Of a stretch of DNA of 64,000 bases, positions 53,784 through 62,260 are shown in pieces (positions within the stretch are counted from its first letter, which is position 1; every line of letters begins with the position of its first letter). The translations under genes and the position numbers were made by a program. The DNA is from JACCTU01 sp963700495 (GTDB taxonomy: Bacteria > Actinomycetota > Thermoleophilia > Gaiellales > Gaiellaceae): positions 104,488-168,487 of the forward strand of contig CAVOXT010000002.1 of assembly GCA_963700495.1 (NCBI GenBank), written 5' to 3'. The notes beneath the pieces are model-generated. The model searched no databases and was not told the origin of the DNA. It saw only the letters and a program-made list of their open reading frames with translations.

Positions 53784-54064
53784 GCCGGGCGAGATCGGCA
53801 GTACATAACGAGCCTTCTTTCAGCGCTCGATCGAAGAAACCAACGACCCGACGCTTGTACTCCTGTGGATGGTCGCGCAGTCCTTGCGTGTGGGCGCGAG
53901 GCTGCCTCGGTCAACTCCGCGATCTCTCCGGCCGGCAAGGATCGCCGCCGGCGCGTGGATACTGAGGCCGAGGATGCTTCCCTAGGAAAGGATCACTCGA
54001 AGTCGCGGACCAAGCACCGCAGAAACTCGAGCTGGAGACGATCAGCTCGCACTGGCAGCTGGCG
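53784..54064. other. Non-coding gap before the HAD hydrolase gene
   Basis: About 280 bases with no convincing gene, hairpin or promoter. The last 100 bases (from about 53965) could code in the frame of the HAD gene (SLEVADQAPQKLELETISSH), which would make the true start further upstream, but no ATG, GTG or TTG is available in that stretch. Confidence 0.5.
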
Positions 54065-55060
54065 TTGGACGCAGCCCAGCGGGCGTTAGACGCTGCCGAC
54101 GGCTCGCTCCCCGCCGTCGATCTCAAGCGACGGCAAGTCGAACTCGTGCGGGAACGACAGCTGACTGCAGACGTGCTCGCGCGTTTGGCCGACGTCACCG
54201 GGGTCCGGCCGGTCCCGTGGCTGTCGCCGGTGCCGGTGCACGCGGGGATGCTCGGTCTCCCCGCCGACGTCAGCGCCTGTCTGTTCGACCTCGACGGGAT
54301 CCTCACCGACAGCGCCGTCCTGCACGCATGGGCCTGGGGTGAGGTCTTCGACGAGTTCCTGCTGCGTCTGGACGAGAAGACCGGCTGGCACGTCATCCCC
54401 TTCGACCGCGACGCCGACTACCGCACCTACATCGACGGGCGCTCGAGACTCGAGGGTGTGCACGCCTTTCTGGGCAGCCGCGGGATCAGCCTGCCCGAGG
54501 GACGTCCCGACGACCCGGCCCAGGCCGACACCGCCCGCGGCTTGGTCAAGCGAAAGGGCGAGGCGGTCGCGCGGGCGATGCGCCAGCGCGGCGTGACCGC
54601 CCTTGCCGGAGCGCGTCGCTATCTCGAGGCCGCCGGTCATGCCGGCCTCAAGCGCGCCGTGGTCTCGGCCAGCGCCAACACGTCGTCGATGCTCGAGCTC
54701 GCGGGGCTGGCGACGCTCATCGACGAGCGGATCGACGCGTACGTCATGCGTGCCGAGGGACTGCGTTCGCGTCCCGCCCCGGATCTGCTGCTGGTTGCCT
54801 GCCGCCGCCTGGGCGTCGTCCCAGAGGAGGCCGTCACCTTCACGCACAGCCCGGCCGGTGTCGCCGCCGGGCACGCGGCAGGGGTTGCCGTCATCGGCGT
54901 CGGTGACGAAGCACAGGAGGAACTCTTGCGAGGCTTCGGCGCCGAGCGCGTCGTCCCGTCCTTGAGTGTGCTGCTCGACCCCCGGCTGTCCGAGAGCCGA
55001 AACGGTCGCGCCCTGTTCACCGCGACGAGCGGCCGCTCTCCCGCGGGCGCGAGGCACTAG
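54065..55060 (+). CDS. HAD-superfamily hydrolase, beta-phosphoglucomutase-like
   Basis: 331 residues if TTG 54065 is the start; in-frame coding-like sequence continues back to about 53965, so the start is uncertain and a small indel is possible. SACLFDLDGILTDSAVLHAW is the HAD motif I with both Asp; GLKRAVVSASANTSSMLELA is motif II; RPAPDLLLVACRRLG and EEAVTFTHSPAGVAAGHAAG are motifs III and IV, though the latter reads THSPAG instead of EDSxAG. The cap domain is the beta-PGM type. These enzymes isomerise or dephosphorylate sugar phosphates, often in trehalose/maltose use. The changed motif IV could weaken metal binding. Confidence 0.8.
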   Translation: MDAAQRALDAADGSLPAVDLKRRQVELVRERQLTADVLARLADVTGVRPVPWLSPVPVHAGMLGLPADVSACLFDLDGILTDSAVLHAWAWGEVFDEFLLRLDEKTGWHVIPFDRDADYRTYIDGRSRLEGVHAFLGSRGISLPEGRPDDPAQADTARGLVKRKGEAVARAMRQRGVTALAGARRYLEAAGHAGLKRAVVSASANTSSMLELAGLATLIDERIDAYVMRAEGLRSRPAPDLLLVACRRLGVVPEEAVTFTHSPAGVAAGHAAGVAVIGVGDEAQEELLRGFGAERVVPSLSVLLDPRLSESRNGRALFTATSGRSPAGARH

Positions 55061-55087
55061 CTCGACAACCGGTCTCTCCTTTGCTTT

Positions 55088-55112
55088 GCTGGTTCGAGTC
55101 CGGCCGGGGACA
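55088..55112 (+). other. tRNA 3'-end-like fragment (possible att remnant)
   Basis: The 17 bases at 55088-55104 form a T-arm: stem GCTGG/CCGGC around the loop TTCGAGT. They are followed by CGGGGAC and A, which look like the 3' acceptor strand and discriminator base. No matching 5' strand (GTCCCCG) lies 60-90 bases upstream, so this is not a whole tRNA. Such 3' fragments are left where integrative elements insert at tRNA genes. It lies between the HAD gene and the UbiE gene. Confidence 0.35.
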
Positions 55113-55138
55113 TCGAGCGAAGGGACCGGACCGACGGG

Positions 55139-55843
55139 ATGACTGCTCCGCAAGTCCAACTGGCACGGGAGCTGTTCGCGCCGCTCGGGCCGACGTACGA
55201 CCGATACGCGCGTCTGCTCTCCTTCGGGCAGGATCCCCGCTGGCGACGCTTCCTCGTCTCGCAGATCGACGTGGGCCCGGACGCGACCGTGCTCGATGTC
55301 GCCACGGGAACGGCCGCGGTGGCGATCGAGGTCGTCCGGCGCAACGGCTGCTCCGTCGTCGGGCTCGACCAGAGCGCCGAGATGCTCGCGGTCGGACGCA
55401 CGCAAGTCGAGCGTGCAGGACTCTCCGAGCGGATTCGCCTCGTGCAGGGGACCGCAGACCGGCTCCCGTTCTCCGACGGGGAGTTCGATGCGCTCTCCTT
55501 CACCTATCTCCTGCGTTATGTCGAGGAACCGGCCGCGACCGTGCGTGAGCTCGCGCGTGTGACGCGCTCCGGAGGCACGATCGCCTCACTCGAGTTCGGC
55601 GTTCCCCCGACGCTGCTCTGGCGCGCACTCTGGGAGCTCTACGTCCGCATTGGCCTACCCGTCGCCGGGCGGGCCATCTCGCGCGACTGGTACGAGGTCG
55701 GCCGGGTGCTCGGACCGACGATCCGGGCTCTGCCGCCGCCGGAGCGGATCGCCGAGCTGTGGCGCAGCGCCGACATCGAGGACGTGCGCGTCCGCCGGCT
55801 GAGCCTCGGCGGGGGCGTGGTCATGTGGGGCTGTCGGCGGTGA
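55139..55843 (+). CDS. UbiE/COQ5-type SAM methyltransferase
   Basis: 234 residues from ATG 55139. ARELFAPLGPTYDRYARLLS and GQDPRWRRFLVSQI are the UbiE-type N-terminus; TVLDVATGTAAVAIEVVRRN is the SAM motif, VVGLDQSAEMLAVG the acidic strand, TADRLPFSDGEFDALSFTYL and LARVTRSGGTIASLEFGVP the later motifs. UbiE enzymes C-methylate the ring of demethylmenaquinone. The C-terminal EFG...SR pattern is somewhat diverged, so another quinone or small molecule is possible. The stop overlaps the GTG of the next membrane-protein gene. Confidence 0.85.
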   Translation: MTAPQVQLARELFAPLGPTYDRYARLLSFGQDPRWRRFLVSQIDVGPDATVLDVATGTAAVAIEVVRRNGCSVVGLDQSAEMLAVGRTQVERAGLSERIRLVQGTADRLPFSDGEFDALSFTYLLRYVEEPAATVRELARVTRSGGTIASLEFGVPPTLLWRALWELYVRIGLPVAGRAISRDWYEVGRVLGPTIRALPPPERIAELWRSADIEDVRVRRLSLGGGVVMWGCRR

Positions 55844-56571
55844 GCGTCACCCAGCGTCCGGCGTTCTACGCGCTCGAGGAGGGCGGCTGGCGCGACTACG
55901 TCACACTGCTTCACCCGCCGTACACGCTCTGGCATCTGTCGTACGTCGTGATCGGCGCAGCGCTGGCGCCCGAGCTGCCGGTCGACCGGCTCGTGTGGGG
56001 CCTCGTCGCGTTCTTCCTCGCGCTCGGGCTCGGCGCGCACGCGCTCGACGAGTTGCACGGACGACCGTTGCGGACCTCGATCCCCGACCGCGTCCTCGTC
56101 GTGACGGCGATCTTCTCGATCGGCATAGCCGCCTCGATCGGGCTCGTCGCGGTGTTCGCGTGGACGGCGTGGCTCCTTCCCTTCGTCGCGTTCGGGACGT
56201 TCATCGTCGTCGCGTACAACCTCGAGCTCTTCGGCGGACGCTTCCACTCGGACGCGTGGTTCGCGCTTGCGTGGGGCGCGTTTCCGGTGCTGACCGCGTA
56301 CGTCGGCGCTGCCGAGACGCTCCGGCCCGTCGCTGTTCTCGGCGCAACGTTCGCCGCGTTCCTGAGCCTGGCCCAGCGGCACCTCTCGACGCAGGTGCGA
56401 AACGTGAGACGGAGGGCGAACACCGTCACGGGAACGATCGCCTACCGCGAGGGCGGGGTCGAGCGGATCACCGCTGACACGCTCGTGAGCGCTCCGGAAG
56501 CGGCCCTGAGGGCGATGACGCTGGCCGTCGTCACGCTCGCGGTCACGTTGCTCGTGTTGCAGCTCGCCTAG
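55840..56571 (+). CDS. Multi-pass membrane protein, UbiA-prenyltransferase-like size
   Basis: 243 residues from GTG 55840 (GTGA overlap with the methyltransferase). Six or seven hydrophobic helices: TLWHLSYVVIGAALAPEL, LVWGLVAFFLALGLGAHALD, RVLVVTAIFSIGIAASIGL, WTAWLLPFVAFGTFIVVAYN, WFALAWGAFPVLTAYVGAA, AALRAMTLAVVTLAVTLLV. HALDELHGRPLRTSIPD between helices 2 and 3 recalls the D-E-x-x-D site of UbiA-type enzymes, and HSDAWFALAWG could be a second site. Coupling with a UbiE-like gene supports quinone-related work. The family call is tentative. Confidence 0.5.
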   Translation: MSVTQRPAFYALEEGGWRDYVTLLHPPYTLWHLSYVVIGAALAPELPVDRLVWGLVAFFLALGLGAHALDELHGRPLRTSIPDRVLVVTAIFSIGIAASIGLVAVFAWTAWLLPFVAFGTFIVVAYNLELFGGRFHSDAWFALAWGAFPVLTAYVGAAETLRPVAVLGATFAAFLSLAQRHLSTQVRNVRRRANTVTGTIAYREGGVERITADTLVSAPEAALRAMTLAVVTLAVTLLVLQLA

Positions 56572-56578
56572 GGCGCAC

Positions 56579-56992
56579 TCAGATGACGAGAGGCTGCAGT
56601 CGCTCGCCCAGCGCCTCGAGCACACTCCTCTGCATCTCCGGCGCCTGATCGAGCAAGCTCCAGAACTGGCGGTCGGTGACGACGAGCAGGGACGCGTCGC
56701 TGGTCGTCTTGACGGTCGCGTTCCGCGGGCCGCCCACGATGAGAGCCATCTCGCCGATGAAGTCGCCCGGGCCGATCGTGTCGATCTTGCGGCCCTTGCG
56801 GCGCACTTCGGCCGCACCCTCGACGATCACCATGAACTCACGGCCCTGTGCGCCCTCCCTGATCAGCTCCGTGCCCGCGGGCAGTCCGACGAGGTCGGCG
56901 AGGCTCGCGATCGCCGCGAGCTGCTTCTTGTTGCAGCGCGAGAAGAGCGGAACGTTCCTCAGCAACTCGATCTTGGAGTCCTTGCGAAGCAT
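56579..56992 (-). CDS. Cyclic-nucleotide-binding domain protein
   Basis: 137 residues, a single cNMP-binding domain. LLRNVPLFSRCNKKQLAAIA starts the fold; FMVIVEGAAEVRRKGRKID and PGDFIGEMALIVGGPRNATV form the phosphate-binding cassette with Glu and Arg that hold the cyclic phosphate. No DNA-binding domain or other effector is attached, so it is a stand-alone sensor or a partner subunit. It converges on the membrane-protein gene (seven bases between stops). Confidence 0.9.
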   Translation of the reverse strand: MLRKDSKIELLRNVPLFSRCNKKQLAAIASLADLVGLPAGTELIREGAQGREFMVIVEGAAEVRRKGRKIDTIGPGDFIGEMALIVGGPRNATVKTTSDASLLVVTDRQFWSLLDQAPEMQRSVLEALGERLQPLVI

Positions 56993-57237
56993 CGCGGCGA
57001 TCCTAAAGCGTTGACCAACTGAACGGCGGCTCGAGCGGCGGCTTTACCACAGGCACGCCGCACGGCGTCATCGCTTCGAAAACGACACGGCATCGGTGCC
57101 CACGAAACGCGACTCGGCCCATCCCGCGCTCTCGGATCACTCTCGCAGGCAGGCCCCGGCCGGTTCACAGGCACGCGCGTGAGGCCGATGCTGCCCTGGC
57201 ACCCCGTCCGGCGGCCTCTGTTCTATAGCCTGGGCCG

Positions 57238-57903
57238 ATGGCTGACGTGAATCGGATCAGCCGGCTGGGGATGGTGAACGCGTACCTGGTGCGCGAAGAC
57301 GACGGCCTGACCCTGATCGACACGATGTTCGGAGGCTCCGCGGGCAAGATCATCGCGGGCGCCGAGGCAAGCGGAGGGCCGATCGTCCGCATCGTCCTCA
57401 CCCACGCCCACGGCGATCACATCGGCTCGCTCGACGCGCTGAAGCAGAGGCTTCCCGAAGCCGAGGTGATCATCTCGTCCCGCGACGCCAGGCTGCTTCG
57501 CAAGGACATGAGCCTCGATCCGGACGAGCCGCAGGACAAGCTGCGCGGCGGCTACCCGGGCGCCGAGACCAAGCCCGACCGAACCGTCGACGTCGGCGAT
57601 CGAATCGGCTCGCTCGAAGTGATCGCGGCACCCGGCCACACCCCGGGCCACATCGCCCTGCTCGACCCCCGTGACAGCACGCTCTACTGCGGCGATGTCT
57701 ACTCGACCCTCGGCGGCGTCGCGACATCGGCGAAGGTCAACCCGCTCTTCCCGCTTGCCCTCTTCACCTGGCACCGTCCGACGGAGCTCGAGAGCGCGCG
57801 CGCATTGCGCGCCTTCGCCCCCGCCCGTCTGGCGCCTGGGCACGGCAAGGTGGTCGAGAGCCCGCTCGAGGCCATGGACCGAGCGATCGCTCGCGCGTCC
57901 TGA
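57238..57903 (+). CDS. Metallo-beta-lactamase-fold hydrolase (intact metal site)
   Basis: 221 residues from ATG 57238. MVNAYLVREDDGLTLIDTMF, IVLTHAHGDHIGSLDALK (complete HxHxDH), VIAAPGHTPGHIALLD, TLYCGDVYSTLGG and ARLAPGHGKVVESPL give the glyoxalase-II-like order with both zinc sites. TATAGC sits 9-14 bases before the ATG, which would place a transcription start at or next to the start codon (leaderless). Substrate unknown; likely a thioester or lactone hydrolase. Confidence 0.88.
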   Translation: MADVNRISRLGMVNAYLVREDDGLTLIDTMFGGSAGKIIAGAEASGGPIVRIVLTHAHGDHIGSLDALKQRLPEAEVIISSRDARLLRKDMSLDPDEPQDKLRGGYPGAETKPDRTVDVGDRIGSLEVIAAPGHTPGHIALLDPRDSTLYCGDVYSTLGGVATSAKVNPLFPLALFTWHRPTELESARALRAFAPARLAPGHGKVVESPLEAMDRAIARAS

Positions 57904-57927
57904 CACTCCGCGTGGCAAAGTGGCGCC

Positions 57928-58362
57928 GTGGCGACGATGGCCGACCTCGACGATTTCGCCCTGTCGATGCCGCAGACGACGAAGGAGCTCTCCGACGACG
58001 GCCGGCCTGCGTACTTGGTGCACGGCAAGCTCTTCTGCTGCCATCGCAGCCGCCGTCGAGATGCGATCGATCCGAAGACAGGCGAGCGGCTCGACGACGT
58101 GCTGATGTTCCGCGTCGCCGATCTCGGAGTGAAGGAGCTCATGCTCGCCGACGACCGCGGCGTCTTCTTCACGACACCGCACTTCGACGGCTACGCGGCC
58201 GTGCTCATCCGCATCCCGGCTCTCGCCCGCCTCGATCGAGAGGAGCTACAGGACGCGGTGGTCGAGGCGTGGCTGACCCGGGCGCAGAAGCGCATCGCGA
58301 AGGCCTGGCTCGACGAGCACGGCCTGACAGGCGAGACTACGCGTCCTCAGCGTACGGACTGA
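57928..58362 (+). CDS. MmcQ/YjbR-family protein
   Basis: 144 residues from GTG 57928 (ATG 57937 is an alternative). MPQTTKELSDDGRPAYLVHG, LFCCHRSRRRDAIDP, LMLADDRGVFFTTPHFDGYA and ELQDAVVEAWLTRAQKRIAK match the MmcQ/YjbR DNA-binding-like fold, whose biological role is not settled. The 3' end overlaps the converging cysteine synthase gene by 26 bases. Confidence 0.8.
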   Translation: MATMADLDDFALSMPQTTKELSDDGRPAYLVHGKLFCCHRSRRRDAIDPKTGERLDDVLMFRVADLGVKELMLADDRGVFFTTPHFDGYAAVLIRIPALARLDREELQDAVVEAWLTRAQKRIAKAWLDEHGLTGETTRPQRTD

Positions 58363-59266
58363 CGCTCATGTACTTGAAGCCGGTGTCGACGGCGAGCGTC
58401 ACGATCACCGCTTCGGGGCCCAGGCGCTCAGCGAGACGGTGGGCGCCGACGACGTTCGCGCCCGTCGAGATCCCGGCGAAGATCCCTTCGTCTGCCGCGA
58501 GCCGCCGCGTCATCTCGAGCGCCGCGTCGTCGGGGATCGCCTCGACGTGGTCGACACGGTCCTCGTACCAGTGCGGCATCACCATGCCGGTCCAGCCTTG
58601 GATGAGGAACGATCCCTGCGCGCCGCCGCTGATCGCCGCCGATCCTCCGGGCTCGTGCGCCTGGATGAAGACGCCGCGCGGCCGCAGCGCGTCGGAGACG
58701 CCCATCAGCGAGCTCGCCGTCCCAACCCCTTGGCAGAACGCGGTGACGCGACCTCCCATCCCGTCCCAGATCTCCCGCCCGAGCCGGTCGCGGTGGTCCG
58801 GGATGATGTACGGGTTGTTGAACTGATCGGTCGCGTAATGGCCGGGACGAGCCGCGAGCTCGGCCGCGCGGGAGACCATGTTGTGGATGTCCTGCGCCGT
58901 CACCCTGGGCCGCCCTTCCACCGACGTGACGATGTCGAGCTCGGCGCCGATCGCGCGCATGAGTTGGAACCGCTCCTCGGTGAAGCAGTCCGCGATCACG
59001 ATCAGCGCGCGGTATCCCTTGGCCCGGCAGACGAGCGCGAGCGCCGGGCCGGTGCTGCCGCCGGTGTACTCCACCACCGTGTCGCCTGGTGAGATCAAGC
59101 CGTCTCGCTCAGCGCCTTCGATCATCGCCAGTGCCATCCGGTCCTTCATCGACCCCGTCGGGTTGCGGTACTCGAGCTTCAGCCACAGCTCGGCGCCGTT
59201 GGCCGGCGCGAGGCGGCGGAGCCGGACGAGCGGCGTATTCCCGATCGCTTCGAGAATGGACTCCAC
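58337..59266 (-). CDS. cysK-like: Cysteine synthase-like PLP enzyme
   Basis: 309 residues from GTG 59266 (VESILEAIGNTPLVRLRRL); a longer frame to 59395 has no support. EYRNPTGSMKDRMALAMIEG holds the PLP Lys, EYTGGSTGPALALVCRAKGY the substrate loop, CQGVGTASSLMGVSDAL the phosphate-binding loop, and FAGISTGANVVGAHRLAERL the C-terminal motif. It makes cysteine (or a related beta-substituted alanine) from O-acetylserine. The loop reads EYTGGSTG rather than the TSGNTG of classic CysK, so it may use another nucleophile or substrate. It could be the third gene of the minus-strand run with the two reductases. Confidence 0.82.
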   Translation of the reverse strand: MESILEAIGNTPLVRLRRLAPANGAELWLKLEYRNPTGSMKDRMALAMIEGAERDGLISPGDTVVEYTGGSTGPALALVCRAKGYRALIVIADCFTEERFQLMRAIGAELDIVTSVEGRPRVTAQDIHNMVSRAAELAARPGHYATDQFNNPYIIPDHRDRLGREIWDGMGGRVTAFCQGVGTASSLMGVSDALRPRGVFIQAHEPGGSAAISGGAQGSFLIQGWTGMVMPHWYEDRVDHVEAIPDDAALEMTRRLAADEGIFAGISTGANVVGAHRLAERLGPEAVIVTLAVDTGFKYMSVSPYAEDA

Positions 59267-59309
59267 GCGCCGATGATCGCTCAACTCGTCGCGGAGTGCG
59301 CGACCGGTG

Positions 59310-60281
59310 TCACATTCCCGGCCTCGAGCGGACGCCGTCGACGGTGAGGACGACGTTTCCGGTCTTCTGCTCCGTTTCGACGTACCTGGTCGCATCGACC
59401 ACGTCCTCCAACGGGTAGCACCGATCGATGACCGCCCGGTACTTCCCGGCCTCGATGAGCTCCTTGAGGAACAGGACGTCCTTCTTTGTGTATCGAGGTA
59501 AGCCGAACGTGGCCCTCTTGTCTCCGATCCGCCAGGTCCACAACGCCCAGATGAAATTGTGGAACCCGTCGGTTGCGAGGTAGACCCCGCCTCGCTTCAG
59601 TGAGCTCTTGCACCGCCTGAACGAGTGCTTGCCGACCGCGTCGAAGATGACGTCGTACGTCTTGCCGTTCCTGGTGAAGTCTTCCCGCGTGTAGTCGATG
59701 ACCTTGTCCGCTCCGAGCGATCTCACGAGCTCGAGGTTCTTCGTGTTGCAAACCGCAGTGACGTCGGCACCGAAGTACTTGGCCAGCTGCACCCCTGCGG
59801 TCCCGATGGATCCCGAGGCGCCGTAGACGAGGATGCTCCGCCCACTCCCAAGGTCTGCCTTACGGAGGCACGCCAGTGCGAGACTCGCTCCGTCGCAGAC
59901 CGCAGCAGCCTCTTCGAAGGTCATGCCGGCCGGCTTGTGCGCCAGCGGGGCGCTCTCTCCGATGCAGACGAACTCAGCGTGCGCCCCGGAGCCCTTCACG
60001 CCGAAGACGAGGTCACCGACCTCGAACTCGGTGACAGCTGCGCCGACTGCTTCGACCTCGCCGGCCAGCTCCATGCCGAGGATCTTCCGCTTCGGTCGGC
60101 GGAGGCCTGTGAAGAAGCGGGAGATGAACGGCTTGGCTTTGCGGAGGCCGCAGTCCGTCCGGTTGACCGTCGTCGCGTGGATCCTGACGAGGACCTCGTC
60201 GTCGTTCGGCACGGGTCGCTCGACCTCCTCGAGTCGCAGAACGTCCGGCGCCCCGTATCTGTCGTGGACAACGGCTCTCAT
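59310..60281 (-). CDS. NAD(P)-dependent medium-chain dehydrogenase/reductase, copy 1
   Basis: 323 residues from ATG 60281. MRAVVHDRYGAPDVLRLEEV, LGMELAGEVEAVGAAVTEFE, GDLVFGVKGSGAHAEFV, ILVYGASGSIGTAGVQLAKY (cofactor loop) and LVRSLGADKVIDYTREDF follow the quinone-oxidoreductase/zinc-free MDR pattern; no structural-zinc Cys cluster is present. It would reduce quinones or enones with NAD(P)H. The neighbour at 60289 is a paralogue, seven bases away, and both are likely controlled by the TetR gene. Confidence 0.87.
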   Translation of the reverse strand: MRAVVHDRYGAPDVLRLEEVERPVPNDDEVLVRIHATTVNRTDCGLRKAKPFISRFFTGLRRPKRKILGMELAGEVEAVGAAVTEFEVGDLVFGVKGSGAHAEFVCIGESAPLAHKPAGMTFEEAAAVCDGASLALACLRKADLGSGRSILVYGASGSIGTAGVQLAKYFGADVTAVCNTKNLELVRSLGADKVIDYTREDFTRNGKTYDVIFDAVGKHSFRRCKSSLKRGGVYLATDGFHNFIWALWTWRIGDKRATFGLPRYTKKDVLFLKELIEAGKYRAVIDRCYPLEDVVDATRYVETEQKTGNVVLTVDGVRSRPGM

Positions 60282-60288
60282 CAGGCTT

Positions 60289-61353
60289 TCACACGGCGAT
60301 GACGACTTTCGCTCGCGCGTGTCCTTCCCCGAGATATCCGAGAGCTTCAGGGGCCTCACTCAGCTCGAAGCGCCTGTCGATGGCCGGCCTCACTTTTCCG
60401 GCCTCGAGAAGCTCTTGCAAGAAGAGGAGGTCCTCTTTCGTGATCTTTGCGACGAAGAACTTCACCGTTTGGCTTCGGCCCTTTGAGGCCAAGAGCGTTC
60501 TGGCGAGGTGAGGCAGCGGCCCGAGCCCTCGATATGTCATCCGTCCTCCGACCAACACGACAATCGCCTCGGGTGTCAGTGCGCGTCTGACGTGCGAGAA
60601 CGAGCGGCTCCCGGCGATGTCCAGCATCAGGTCGTGACGCTCGCCGCACTGCGTGAAGTCCTCCTGCGTGTAGTCGATGACGCGGTCTGCCCCGAGCGAT
60701 CGGACCAGGTCCACATTCCTCGTGCTGCACACGCCGGTCACCTCTGCTCCGAACGATTTCGCGATTTGCACGGCGAAGGTCCCGACACCTCCGGACGCGC
60801 CGTTGATCAGAACCTTCTGCCCGGGCTCGATCCGCCCCTTGTCGCGCAGAGCCTGCAGGGCGGTCACGGCCGCCACAGGTACGGCCGCCGCTTCCTCGAA
60901 CGACTGGTGAGCCGGCTTCCGCACCAGGCGCGCCTCGCGGGCAGGCGCGTACTCGGCCCACGCGCCGAGTGCCGTGCCGAACACCTCGTCACCCGGTTGA
61001 AACTCCTCGACGTTCTTCCCGACGACTTCGACCCGCCCCGCCAAGTCGGCTCCCACGGCCGTGCTCTTGGGTCTGCGCAGCCCGGTCTGAGCCCGTGCGA
61101 ACCAGGGGCCGGTCACCCCGTACCACTCGACCGGGTTGACGGAGGACGCGTGCACGCGCACCAGCACCTGATCGTCCCCGACGACCGGCTTGTCGACCTC
61201 GCGGAGCTCGAGCACATCAGGCCGGCCGTACCGCTCGTGGACGATCGCTTTCATCGTGCCCCGCCTAGCCGTGGCGGGCGCGAGGGTGCCAGGGCCGGTC
61301 TCCGTCGAACCGTTGCCTGACGAGCCAACAACCGGGTCTGCTGCTGTGTTCAT
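60289..61353 (-). CDS. NAD(P)-dependent medium-chain dehydrogenase/reductase, copy 2
   Basis: 354 residues. ATG 61353 is chosen because GAGGAGAGG sits eight bases before it; the homologous core begins at Met 34 (61254), which is the alternative start. MKAIVHERYGRPDVLELREV, VGADLAGRVEVVGKNVEEFQ, VLINGASGGVGTFAVQIAKS and LVRSLGADRVIDYTQEDFTQ mark it as a zinc-free MDR, close to copy 1. Divergent from the TetR gene with a palindrome between, so it is probably the repressor's target. Confidence 0.87.
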   Translation of the reverse strand: MNTAADPVVGSSGNGSTETGPGTLAPATARRGTMKAIVHERYGRPDVLELREVDKPVVGDDQVLVRVHASSVNPVEWYGVTGPWFARAQTGLRRPKSTAVGADLAGRVEVVGKNVEEFQPGDEVFGTALGAWAEYAPAREARLVRKPAHQSFEEAAAVPVAAVTALQALRDKGRIEPGQKVLINGASGGVGTFAVQIAKSFGAEVTGVCSTRNVDLVRSLGADRVIDYTQEDFTQCGERHDLMLDIAGSRSFSHVRRALTPEAIVVLVGGRMTYRGLGPLPHLARTLLASKGRSQTVKFFVAKITKEDLLFLQELLEAGKVRPAIDRRFELSEAPEALGYLGEGHARAKVVIAV

Positions 61354-61402
61354 GGCTGCCTCTCCTCGAGGGGGGACGCCGGGCGCGAGACGCGACCTCG
61401 TG

Positions 61403-61428
61403 CGTACGCTGTAAGCATACGGCGTACG
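61403..61428. promoter_or_regulatory. Candidate TetR operator (palindrome) between the reductase and tetR genes
   Basis: The 26 bases 61403-61428 read the same on both strands except at four positions, with arms CGTACGC and GCGTACG. A direct repeat GTACGTTA occurs at 61424-61431 and again at 61481-61488, the latter just before the tetR ribosome site. The palindrome lies 50 bases from the reductase start and 88 from the tetR start, a normal place for an operator controlling both. Confidence 0.6.
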
Positions 61429-61515
61429 TTACACTTACGGCGTCAGTCTGTCAATTTACACCCGGTGCGGCACTTACGTTGTACGTTAGAGTGAGGAGCA
61501 AGGGAGAAGAGGCAG

Positions 61516-62190
61516 ATGGCTACGCAGCCCAACCCGAGCGCCGAGCCTCGTGTCCCCCTGAGCAGGGACCGGGTGCTGCGCGCCGCCGTCCGGCTCGCCG
61601 ACGAAGGCGGGTTCGAGTCACTCACCATGCGCAAGCTCGGCCAGGAGCTCGGGGTTCAGGCGATGTCGCTCTACAACCACGTCGCGAACAAGGACGACAT
61701 CCGGGACGGCATAGTCGACATCGTCATGAGCGAGATCGAAGTGCCTCCCAACGGAACGGAGTGGAAGGCGGCGATACGCCAGAGCGCGATCTCTCATCAC
61801 GACGCTCTCTTGCGCCACCGGTGGGCGTGCAGCCTCATGATGGCGACACCGAGGGTGAGCCTCCCGCGGTTGCAGTGGATGGAATGGCTTCTCAGGACGT
61901 TTCGGGAAGCGGGCTTCTCGCCCAACCTGACACATCACGCGTATCACGCGCTGGACAGCCACATCATTGGATTCACGCTCTGGCAGGTGAGCTTTCCGTT
62001 CGACACCAGAGAGGAGCTGCTGGATCTGGCCGAGGACTTCCTCCGCGAGATCCGCCCCGACGAGTACCCGTACGTCATCGAGCACGCCGAACAACACTTC
62101 GCGGAGCCCAACCCCGATGAACCGAGCGAGTTCGAGTTCGGGCTCGACCTGATCCTCGACGGCTTGGAGAGGATCCGAGATGCGGGTTGA
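61516..62190 (+). CDS. TetR/AcrR-family transcriptional repressor
   Basis: 224 residues from ATG 61516 after AAGGGAGAAGAGG. The DNA-binding head is RDRVLRAAVRLADEGGFESL followed by TMRKLGQELGVQAMSLYNHV and ANKDDIRDGIVDIV, the standard TetR helix-turn-helix. The C-terminal part (LHRHRW-like SLMMATPRVSLPRLQWMEWL, ALDSHIIGFTLWQVSFPF) is the ligand-binding TetR_C form seen in tetracycline-repressor-like proteins. It faces the two reductase genes and likely represses them and itself, being released by an electrophile or drug. Confidence 0.92.
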   Translation: MATQPNPSAEPRVPLSRDRVLRAAVRLADEGGFESLTMRKLGQELGVQAMSLYNHVANKDDIRDGIVDIVMSEIEVPPNGTEWKAAIRQSAISHHDALLRHRWACSLMMATPRVSLPRLQWMEWLLRTFREAGFSPNLTHHAYHALDSHIIGFTLWQVSFPFDTREELLDLAEDFLREIRPDEYPYVIEHAEQHFAEPNPDEPSEFEFGLDLILDGLERIRDAG

Positions 62191-62260
62191 TCCGCAAGCT
62201 GAGGCACGACGTCGTCCACGGGCGCGCGTGGACGCGCCTACCGGACAGCGAGCGGCCGCA

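Noticed and set aside
55028..55112. Complete tRNA gene before the UbiE gene
   Set aside because: Only the T-arm and 3' acceptor strand are present; no D-arm, anticodon arm or 5' strand can be folded.
54086..55405. 439-residue minus-strand open frame over the HAD gene
   Set aside because: Opposite the HAD motifs and crossing two plus-strand genes, with no recognisable fold.
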